A stretch of 19,725 bases of DNA, taken from positions 1 to 19,725 of the forward strand of contig UQRR01000036.1 of NCBI GenBank assembly GCA_900543455.1, in the 5' to 3' direction. The notes beneath the pieces were generated by a model. It had not been told where the DNA came from. It made no database searches and saw nothing but the letters and a program-made list of their open reading frames with translations. The position numbers were made by a program, and so were the translations under genes. The stretch comes from an uncultured Dialister sp. (GTDB lineage Bacteria; Bacillota; Negativicutes; Veillonellales; Dialisteraceae). Shown here piece by piece: positions 13,346 through 19,725 of this stretch (position 1 is its first letter; the number at the start of each line of letters is the position of its first letter).

Positions 13346-14413
13346 CTATTTTCTTGCAGGGCAGGAAGGGAAATAGGTTTTCACTATCGCGTCCAGCGCG
13401 CCCGCGATTTCTTTGAAGGGGCGGCTGAGGTCAAGTGTCTTGACCTCGATCTGATTGCCATGCATCTGATAAATATGGTCAGGTTGCAAGGCTTCGTCGG
13501 TACCTGCATAGAGAAGCATCCCCGATACACGCTGCCCTTCCTGCCGCTCATACGCCCGGTTTTTGACGTAGGTGAAAATCTGATACAAGTGCGCTGAGCG
13601 GAGTTTGGCCGTCTCATACCTTGACTGCAGAATATGCCTGTAGTACTTGGCATCTATGATCAGCACATTCCCACCCTGCTCAAGCTGCACATCGGTCTGC
13701 ATCACCGGGAGAAGCGCACCATTTCCCTCATCGAGCGCCCAGGGAATTTGCGGCGCACCGGCAGAAAGCGCAGGAAAATGCCGCCGGTAGTAGGCGAGAA
13801 TGAATTTCTCATACAAGTGGCTCATGCGCTGCGTATCCATCCATTTCCGCACATGGTATGTTCCCTGCTGGTCCGTCTGCAGCAGTCCTTCCATAATCAT
13901 CTGGCAGATTGCAAGCAGCATGCGATAATTCTGCTGATTTCTCTGATAGCGGATCGTATTCCAGGAAATCGACGTATGGCGCAAAACATCCACCTGCGAG
14001 AAGAAGAGCATCTGCTTCTTGAGCGTTTTCCTGTACTTGGGCTCTACGCTTCCATGCCGGAGAAGCAGCATGACCGTGGTCTTGATGACTTGATTCAACA
14101 GATGGTTTTCTGAAAGTTCATCGAATTCACAGAAGAGCCTGCGTTTTTTCCGTAGCAAGAGTCGCATGCTTTCCGGCATATCGATACGGCCGCGGACACC
14201 TGCTAACACTTCACACTTTTCTTCGTAAGAACGTGAAAGCCCCTGCTTGATCTGCCAGCTAATGCCCTTCGCAAGGATCGCAGCGAAAAAATTCTGCATG
14301 TCAGGGAAATCCTCTGCCGCCACCTCAGCATAGGCCTTCGCCTCCAGCGACTGGAACGCATAGGAGAGCATGTAATAGATATTTCGGATGAGGTGTCCAT
14401 GATCCTTTCTCAT
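13346..14413 (-). CDS. mcrC: McrC-type endonuclease subunit of an McrBC system
   Basis: 355 residues, the catalytic partner of McrB: it stimulates the McrB NTPase and cuts DNA containing modified cytosine or a similar mark. N-terminal IRNIYYMLSYAFQ (9-21) is the family's typical opening. The PD-(D/E)xK nuclease site is visible as QTDVQL (Asp241) and LIIDAKYY (Asp254, Lys256), with the same 13-residue spacing as the E. coli catalytic aspartates. The start ATG overlaps the mcrB stop by 4 nt (ATGA) and has no strong ribosome binding site of its own, so it is translationally coupled. Ends at a perfect terminator stem. Confidence 0.92.
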   Translation of the reverse strand: MRKDHGHLIRNIYYMLSYAFQSLEAKAYAEVAAEDFPDMQNFFAAILAKGISWQIKQGLSRSYEEKCEVLAGVRGRIDMPESMRLLLRKKRRLFCEFDELSENHLLNQVIKTTVMLLLRHGSVEPKYRKTLKKQMLFFSQVDVLRHTSISWNTIRYQRNQQNYRMLLAICQMIMEGLLQTDQQGTYHVRKWMDTQRMSHLYEKFILAYYRRHFPALSAGAPQIPWALDEGNGALLPVMQTDVQLEQGGNVLIIDAKYYRHILQSRYETAKLRSAHLYQIFTYVKNRAYERQEGQRVSGMLLYAGTDEALQPDHIYQMHGNQIEVKTLDLSRPFKEIAGALDAIVKTYFPSCPARK

Positions 14414-16428
14414 GCCAGGACCCCGCGCAACTCACTCTCCCACTTTGCCACCTGCGCCGGACTGTCAAACCAGTACTCTTCGAGCATCGGAAGAATGTCG
14501 TACTCTACAATCTCGCGCATCCGTCCGACCATCGAGTCCTTTAGATTTTCCAGTCCACAGAAATAGCTATGCCCGATACAGAAGCCCTTCCCCAGCGAGC
14601 TGTCGTTTTTTATTTCTTCGTTCAGCCGCTCGACCACCGCGACCAGCTTGTCAAACGTCTCATTCCCAAGCCCCTTCTGATAGGCTTTGAACCCCTCCGT
14701 CTCAAAGCCAGGCTCCAGTTCAATGAAGCTGAACCGCCGCCGGAGCGCATAGTCAATCATCGCCAAGCTGCGATCGGCGGTATTCATCATGCCGACCACA
14801 TACAGATTTTTCGGCACAGTGAACGATTCCCCATTAGAGGAAAGCGCCACAGGCTTTCCGCGATAGCTGTTTTCGATCAGCATCAGGAGCTCGCCAAAAA
14901 TTTTGCTCATGTTCCCGCGATTGATTTCATCGATCAGGAAGAAATAGTCTTCCCGCGGATGTTGCTGCGCCTTCTGGCAAAATTCATAGAAAACCCCGGG
15001 CGTTAACACAAAACCATTCTCCGTCGGACGATACCCCATGATGAAATCTTCATAGGAATAGTTCTGGTGAAACTGGATCAGTGACACATGGGAAGTATCT
15101 TTCTTCCCAAGTATCGAGTACGCCAACAGCTCGGCGGCAAACGTCTTCCCCACGCCCGGCGCCCCCTGCAGGATCATATTTTTCTTCCGCTTCAGCACGG
15201 AAATCAGACGGTCATATTTGTCTTCACTCATGTAGACATCTTTGAGAAAATCCGTTTTCGTATAGGCAGCGTATGGCTCATTCACGCGCGACGCAGGATT
15301 CTCTTCACGAATCATATTCATCAGACAGTCGTACTCATTCTTACTGAGCTTGAAGAGCGTTCCCTGCGTCATATTGAAATATTCCATCGACTGCAGTTCT
15401 TTCGTGTCTCTGAATGCGACAAAGTCAATCGGAACTGATAGTCCCTCCAGCTTCTTGAAATAAATCTTTTCCCCATCCTGCGCCTGGCTAACCTCTAGTA
15501 AGGCCACGATTTTCTTCGACGGACTAGACTCATAACCGATCACACGATCCCCCACCTTGGCATCGAGGAAATTCTGGTAAATACGCCTTTTGTGCCCATT
15601 GTCATTCAAAAGCGTAAAAGCCTGTACTTCACCCACCGCCTGCGACGACATACTCCAAATTCTTGGATTCGCGGACAGAAACCAGTAGTTTGATTTTCCC
15701 GAAGAAACGATGGGCTCAGGCTCTGGGACAGTCGGTACCGGCGTGGGATTCACAAGATAACGACTGATATAGAAGCCAAAGTCAAACGTCAACGTCTTCA
15801 ACGCCGGATCCGAATAGCAGGTGTCTGTCAACTGCGACTGCAGCAGGCGCTTCATCTCTTCGTCCGGACTCAGTTTAGCGCAAACCTCATCATAGATACG
15901 ATAGAAATTGCGGAGATTCTCCTCATAATGTCCTTTCACAAAATGGACATCTCCACCAAGTTTTTGAATAGCGGCCTTGATTTCACCGTACTTATAGATG
16001 TAATACTTATCCGGATAGTGAAGCCATAAATACACGCTGATTGCATTCTCTGTCTGATAATGGCTCTTCGCTCCGCCCCCATATCTATCCAACAGCGTGA
16101 CCGATTTCTCTTTAAATGAAACGATTCTATCGATAACATCCTGCTTCTCGTCAAAGAGCTGGCGAAACATGTCTCGTACTTCTTCAGGAGCTGCTTGTGC
16201 AAAACCAATTATCATCTGCCTAGGATAGTTATTATTAGCCGCAAGCAAGATAGACGTCTTAGACAGAGAAGTTTCCAACATTTCCGCAAAATCTTCCGCT
16301 TCCATATCCCAATGATCCTGAAACCACTTCACCGCTTCCCACTTCCACTTCTCCCGCGGCCATTGTTTACTAACGAAATCCCGCTTATAGCATGCCAGCG
16401 CGTCTTGAAATTCAGCTTCATCGATCAT
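14410..16428 (-). CDS. mcrB: McrB-type AAA+ NTPase with EVE/PUA-like modified-base-reading domain
   Basis: 672 residues. Residues 1-230 are a helical domain I do not recognise (EFQDALACYKRDFV ... HYPDKYYIYKYGEI). Residues about 247-360 look like an EVE/PUA-superfamily domain: NYWFLSANPRIW opening, KVGDRVIGYESSPSKKIVALLEVS core; such domains read modified bases. The AAA+ motor follows: Walker A GAPGVGKT (422-429), Walker B FLIDEINRGNMSKIFGE (Asp500/Glu501), and the McrB-specific MNTADRS (Asn549) and RRRFSF. E. coli McrB has a different N-terminal reader, so target specificity may differ. Start at 16428, where GGAGGG lies just upstream; the frame is open to 16470 but those codons overlap the ribosome binding site. 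First gene of mcrBC. Confidence 0.92.
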   Translation of the reverse strand: MIDEAEFQDALACYKRDFVSKQWPREKWKWEAVKWFQDHWDMEAEDFAEMLETSLSKTSILLAANNNYPRQMIIGFAQAAPEEVRDMFRQLFDEKQDVIDRIVSFKEKSVTLLDRYGGGAKSHYQTENAISVYLWLHYPDKYYIYKYGEIKAAIQKLGGDVHFVKGHYEENLRNFYRIYDEVCAKLSPDEEMKRLLQSQLTDTCYSDPALKTLTFDFGFYISRYLVNPTPVPTVPEPEPIVSSGKSNYWFLSANPRIWSMSSQAVGEVQAFTLLNDNGHKRRIYQNFLDAKVGDRVIGYESSPSKKIVALLEVSQAQDGEKIYFKKLEGLSVPIDFVAFRDTKELQSMEYFNMTQGTLFKLSKNEYDCLMNMIREENPASRVNEPYAAYTKTDFLKDVYMSEDKYDRLISVLKRKKNMILQGAPGVGKTFAAELLAYSILGKKDTSHVSLIQFHQNYSYEDFIMGYRPTENGFVLTPGVFYEFCQKAQQHPREDYFFLIDEINRGNMSKIFGELLMLIENSYRGKPVALSSNGESFTVPKNLYVVGMMNTADRSLAMIDYALRRRFSFIELEPGFETEGFKAYQKGLGNETFDKLVAVVERLNEEIKNDSSLGKGFCIGHSYFCGLENLKDSMVGRMREIVEYDILPMLEEYWFDSPAQVAKWESELRGVLA

Positions 16429-16480
16429 AAGTTCCCTCCTCATAGGACTGGATTGAAAAACTCTCTGCACTCCTCTTTGT

Positions 16481-16489
16481 ATTCTACCA
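16481..16489 (-). promoter_or_regulatory. probable mcrBC promoter (extended -10)
   Basis: TGG-TAGAAT on the minus strand (TG 16489-16488, hexamer 16486-16481). No convincing -35 at 16-18 bp, as is common for extended -10 promoters. Leader about 45 nt. Confidence 0.5.
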
Positions 16490-16539
16490 CATTTGAAAGT
16501 GCAGATTCATATTCCAAGACTGGCTCTACCTAGGGAAAT

Positions 16540-16965
16540 CAATGCCAGGCAAAAATTGATCTTGCTCCGTCACCCCGAGCTTAGCCGAAGGAACTTTGTT
16601 GCAGCGGAAATCCACGTCGGGTACGTTACTTTTTGTATGAAACACCGTATTATACGCCAGTCAAGATAACAGGTTTCCCATTTTTAACTTTTCCCAGTCC
16701 TCCGTTATACCGCGAACAACAAAGATCCCTCCACTTCGGTCCTCATGACGATACGAGAAAGCCGCTATCCCCCTATGCACATTCTGAATATGTTAAGAAA
16801 ACGAATCAGCGTTTCCTTAACGGGCATCGTCCTTTTCGTCATCCTGTGCGGAGTTAAATGCTTTTTTATTAGAAAAATCGTGCTCAGAACATGGAGAATT
16901 GAGCCGAAGGAACTCGGCGAAGCCACCACCACCATTTCGCATTTCTAATCTCTCATTTCTCCCAT
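16540..16965. repeat. gene-free interval with diverged repeat modules
   Basis: No gene supported. Holds CCGTCACCCCGAGCTTAGCC, a diverged ACAAAGATCCCTCC...CATGACGATACGAGA module (16718-16758), CGTCATCCTGTGCGGAG ... GAATTGAGCCGAAGGAACT (about 16836-16912) and CACCACCACCATTTCGCATT. Copies are more decayed here than near surE. Confidence 0.6.
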
Positions 16966-17000
16966 CCAAAAATCCCGCCCTCCACAAGGGAGAGGCGGGA
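16966..17000 (-). terminator. intrinsic terminator of guaA
   Basis: TCCCGCC (16973-16979) and GGCGGGA (16994-17000) with an inner CTCC/GGAG helix; on the minus strand TTTTT follows. About 20 bp after the guaA stop. Confidence 0.9.
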
Positions 17001-17020
17001 CTTTTGATGATTATGATTTA

Positions 17021-18559
17021 TTATTCCCACTCGATGGTGCTCGGTGGCTTGGAGGTGATATCGTAGACGACGCGGTTCACACCGGCAACTTCGTTGCAGA
17101 TGCGACGGCTCATTTCGTCGAGCACTTCCCACGGGAAGCGGAAGTAGTCGGCTGTCATGCCATCAGAAGAAGTGACGGCACGGATGCCTACGGTGTAGTC
17201 GTAGGTTCTTTCATCGCCCTGCACGCCGACGGAGCGGATCGCTGCCGGAAGGACGGCGAAGGACTGCCAGATGGTATTGTCGAGGCCATGCTTATGGATG
17301 ACATCTCTCACGATGAAATCCGCACGGCGCAGGATATCGAGGCGTTCCGGGGTGATGTCGCCGATGATGCGGATGGCAAGGCCCGGTCCCGGGAATGGCT
17401 GACGGTTGACGACTTCTTCCGGAAGGCCCAGCTGACGGCCGAGCTCGCGGACTTCGTCTTTGAAGAGTTCACGAAGTGGTTCGATGAGGGAGAATTTCAT
17501 ATCCTTCGGGAGACCGCCTACATTATGATGGGACTTGATAGTAGAAGCGGTCGCGGTGCCGGATTCTACGACGTCCGGATAGAGGGTGCCCTGTACGAGG
17601 AATTTCACATCTTCGAGCTTGTTCGCCTCTTCCTGGAAGGTATGGATGAATTCCGCACCGATGGTCTTACGTTTCTTTTCCGGTTCGGTGACGCCTTCCA
17701 GAAGCGACATGAAGTGCTTGGACGCATCGATGTGCACCAGCTTCATGTTGAATTTGTTCGTAAAGGTATCGACGACCTGTTCTGCTTCGCCGAGGCGCAG
17801 GAAACCGTGGTCAACGAAGACGCAGGTCAGCTGATCGCCGATGGCTTTGTGTACGAGGACAGCTGCGACAGAGGAGTCGACGCCGCCGGAGAGGGCGCAG
17901 ATGACATTGTGATTTCCGACTTTTTCACGGATATTTTCGACAGCGATGTCGATGTAGTTGCCCATGGACCAGCCGCCTTCACATTCGCAGATGTGGAAGA
18001 GGAAGTTCTTCAGCATGGTGGTGCCTTCCGGGGTGTGGACGACTTCCGGATGGAACTGAACAGCGTAGAAGCGGCGGGCTTCATCTGCCATCGCAGCAGT
18101 CGGGGTGAGGTCGGTATGACCGGTGAGTCCGAAGCCTGCCGGCATCTCTGTGACGGCATCGCCATGGCTCATCCATACCGCCGTCTTTTCGGAGACGCCT
18201 TCGAAGAGCGCGGAGCTACCATTTCTGTAGAAATCGGTGTGACCGTATTCATGTTTTTCAGGTTTAGAAACTTCGCCGCCCAAGGTCTTGGCCATGAGCT
18301 GCATGCCGTAGCAGATGCCGAGGATCGGCACGCCTGCCTTGAATACGTCCGGGTCGATTTCCGGTGCATTCTCTGCATTGACGCTGGATGGGCCGCCGGA
18401 GAAAATGATCCCCTTCGGCTGCTGGGCTAAAATTTCTTTTGCGCTTTTGTTGTATGGCAGGATCTCGCAGTAGACACCGCACTCACGCACACGGCGTGCA
18501 ATGAGCTGGGCATACTGTCCGCCAAAGTCAACAATCATCACAATTTCCTGATGCTTCAT
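17021..18559 (-). CDS. guaA: GMP synthase (glutamine-hydrolysing)
   Basis: Converts XMP to GMP with ATP and glutamine, last step of guanine nucleotide synthesis, cytosolic. 512 residues, usual length. The class I amidotransferase domain has its catalytic triad: Cys83 in GICYGMQ, His170 and Glu172 in QFHPE. The ATP-pyrophosphatase domain carries the PP-loop SGGVDSS (224-230), and the C-terminal dimerisation domain ends in the conserved PPSTIEWE. AGGAGG lies six bases before the ATG at 18559. Own promoter and terminator, so monocistronic. No purine riboswitch is visible in its short (about 50-nt) leader. Confidence 0.98.
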   Translation of the reverse strand: MKHQEIVMIVDFGGQYAQLIARRVRECGVYCEILPYNKSAKEILAQQPKGIIFSGGPSSVNAENAPEIDPDVFKAGVPILGICYGMQLMAKTLGGEVSKPEKHEYGHTDFYRNGSSALFEGVSEKTAVWMSHGDAVTEMPAGFGLTGHTDLTPTAAMADEARRFYAVQFHPEVVHTPEGTTMLKNFLFHICECEGGWSMGNYIDIAVENIREKVGNHNVICALSGGVDSSVAAVLVHKAIGDQLTCVFVDHGFLRLGEAEQVVDTFTNKFNMKLVHIDASKHFMSLLEGVTEPEKKRKTIGAEFIHTFQEEANKLEDVKFLVQGTLYPDVVESGTATASTIKSHHNVGGLPKDMKFSLIEPLRELFKDEVRELGRQLGLPEEVVNRQPFPGPGLAIRIIGDITPERLDILRRADFIVRDVIHKHGLDNTIWQSFAVLPAAIRSVGVQGDERTYDYTVGIRAVTSSDGMTADYFRFPWEVLDEMSRRICNEVAGVNRVVYDITSKPPSTIEWE

Positions 18560-18612
18560 CGTTTTCCTCCTGTAGGAAATGAATCTTGTGAATGGAATAT
18601 TTCGTATTGTTT

Positions 18613-18621
18613 ATTATAGCA
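18613..18621 (-). promoter_or_regulatory. guaA promoter (extended -10)
   Basis: TGC-TATAAT on the minus strand (TG 18621-18620, hexamer 18618-18613), same core as before the DUF1858 gene; the -35 region (TCCTTC) is poor. The repeat element begins about 40 bp upstream. Confidence 0.72.
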
Positions 18622-18657
18622 TAGATGAAGGGGAAGAAGGAAGGGTGTAAGGGTTCG

Positions 18658-18890
18658 AGGTTCAGGGTTAGCCCCTCGGGCGGCTCGCCCCTTGATTACA
18701 TTTGAAAGCCTCGATTGAATGAGAAATGAGTCGAAGGATCTAAGCGCCGCGAAGTATAAATACTGGCGATGCCATGAGCTGGCATTCCAGTCACTAGTCA
18801 CGAGTCACCAGTCACTTGAGACTCCTAATCCCTAGCCACTAATCCCTAGCTACCAGTCACAAGTCACTAGCTACTCATCCCCGCCACCAG
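18658..18890. repeat. composite dispersed repeat between guaA and the phosphoribosyltransferase gene
   Basis: GGTTCAGGGTT box, GCCCC-TC-GGGCGGCTCGCCCC, TTGATTACATTTGAAAGCC, GAGTCGAAGGATCTAAG, GCGCCGCGAAGTATAAATA, GGCGATGCC, then CCAGTCAC/CTAGTCAC and CTAATCC-type 7-bp units reaching the stop codon of the upstream gene. This copy has lost the left GCGGCGC arm. Confidence 0.78.
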
Positions 18891-19442
18891 TCACTCTGCT
18901 TCAAAGAGCGGGAGCGGCGCGAGGAAAATGATATCCTCTCTTTTCGCTGCATCGCCTTCGGCCAGAATGGCTGCTTCTCCGATAACCTGTCCGCCTGCTT
19001 TTTCCGTGATTTCTTTCATTGCTTTCATGGAGCCGCCGGTGCTGATGACGTCATCGACGAGGAGAACTTTCTTCCCGCGGATGAGATCGACATCGTCCTG
19101 CGAAAGGTAGAGGCGTTGCTTGCCCATGGTCGTGATGGATTCATCCTCGACGCAGATCGGATTCTCCATATAGGCCTTCACGCTTTTCCGCGCGACGATG
19201 TATTTCTTCATGCCAAGCACACGCGCTATCTCATGGGCGAGCGGGATGCCCTTCGTTTCCGCAGTGAGGATGATGTCCGTCCCCTCCGGGATCTTCTTCG
19301 CCAATTCCTCTGCGGTGCGGGTGACGATTTCTGTATCACCCAGTATGACAAAGCCCGCGATGGCAAGGGTGTCGGAAATATTCATGATCGGCAGCTGGCG
19401 TGTGCATCCAGCGACATGCAGTTCATAGTGTCTTTTAGCCAT
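18891..19442 (-). CDS. adenine phosphoribosyltransferase-like type I PRTase
   Basis: 183 residues. Joins a purine base to PRPP for salvage. The PRPP-binding signature VLLVDDVISTGGS (126-138) is intact, with the flexible-loop region QRLYLSQDDVDLIRGKK before it and TAETKGIPLAHEIA (60-73) as the N-terminal dyad. This resembles the Apt/Xpt (COG0503) branch rather than hypoxanthine-guanine enzymes, though the true base is not decided by sequence; xanthine or guanine is possible given the guaA neighbour. Start at 19442 with AAGGAA five bases upstream. The TGA stop is formed by a GTGACTGG repeat unit. Probably not in one operon with guaA, which has its own promoter. Confidence 0.82.
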   Translation of the reverse strand: MAKRHYELHVAGCTRQLPIMNISDTLAIAGFVILGDTEIVTRTAEELAKKIPEGTDIILTAETKGIPLAHEIARVLGMKKYIVARKSVKAYMENPICVEDESITTMGKQRLYLSQDDVDLIRGKKVLLVDDVISTGGSMKAMKEITEKAGGQVIGEAAILAEGDAAKREDIIFLAPLPLFEAE

Positions 19443-19496
19443 AATGATTCCTTCTTTTGTTGTTTGTGTGATAGATTATTTGGAAATAAGGAAATA

Positions 19497-19725
19497 GGTT
19501 CAGGGTTCAGGGTTCAGGGTTAGCTCGTGGGGCGGCTCCATCCACTGATTATGAATGAAAGCTTTGCGCAAATGAGGAATTAGGAATGAGGAATTAGGAA
19601 TGGTGGTGCGGCGCATAAGAATATAGAGCGCCGCGGAGTTTTGATAGAGCTTCGCGCCGTCGTCATTTCGAGCGTAGCCGAGAAATCTCTATGGCAGAAC
19701 GCTCATTGCCTGATGTGAGACAGCA
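19497..19725. repeat. composite dispersed repeat upstream of the phosphoribosyltransferase gene, runs off the window
   Basis: Three perfect 7-bp GGTTCAG units (19497-19517) and a fourth, GGTTAGC; GAGGAATTAGGAAT repeats (19571-19600); GGTGGTGCGGCGC / GCGCCGCGGAG hairpin (about 19600-19637); then 19627-19725, an inverted copy of 6734-6832 with about two mismatches in 99 bp. Confidence 0.85.

Noticed and set aside
17288..18430. Plus-strand 380-codon open frame opposite guaA
   Set aside because: Pure antisense shadow of a universally conserved enzyme with all its motifs present.
18560..18660. Purine riboswitch before guaA
   Set aside because: The leader is only about 50 nt and lacks the conserved three-helix purine aptamer sequences.

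Overview
The window reads as a chromosomal segment of a Negativicutes bacterium, most likely Dialister or a close relative in the Veillonellaceae. The basis is strong Firmicute-type AGGAGG ribosome binding sites, consensus sigma-70 type promoters, a CsoR-CopA copper module, an ECF-type S component, moderately GC-rich coding DNA, and intergenic spaces packed with short dispersed repeats. The genus is an inference from overall character, not from a marker gene.

Layout, left to right. 1-101: 5' part of a tRNA-Leu(CAA) gene and its promoter, minus strand. 191-3860: copper-resistance operon csoR-copA (minus), with a CsoR-like operator inside its promoter, and a perfect SD plus ATG inside the end of copA that could make a free CopZ chaperone. 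3876-5465: surE (minus) embedded in repeats. 5520-6604: a DUF1858 redox-disulfide-type protein (plus). 7041-7815: an ECF transporter S component with a structured, riboswitch-like leader (minus). 7908-8998: an exported class I glutamine-amidotransferase-like hydrolase with a terminator in its leader (minus). 9017-10048: two small paralogous DMT-type membrane proteins behind a second structured leader ending in a terminator (minus). 10164-11763: an Fsr-like MFS exporter (plus). 11797-12900: an anion-permease (IT superfamily) protein (minus). 13320-16489: an McrBC-type modification-dependent restriction system whose McrB has an EVE/PUA-like domain (minus). 16973-18621: guaA (minus). 18891-19442: an adenine-phosphoribosyltransferase-like purine salvage enzyme (minus). 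The remainder is repeat.

How the parts work together. CsoR should repress its own operon until Cu(I) binds; CopA then exports copper and CopZ-like domains deliver it. GuaA and the phosphoribosyltransferase are both in purine nucleotide supply, SurE in nucleotide dephosphorylation. McrB and McrC overlap by 4 nt and should form one nuclease complex.

The least explained parts are non-coding: (i) two leaders (7701-7783 and 9905-10018) that look like transcription-attenuating RNA switches of no class I recognise, (ii) a leader terminator before the hydrolase gene, and (iii) a dense family of dispersed elements (7-bp tandem arrays, GCGGCGC/GCGCCGC hairpins, REP-like palindromes) that fill 5' leaders and 3' untranslated regions and often lie directly on stop codons. 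I could not run database or folding searches, so novelty claims are provisional.
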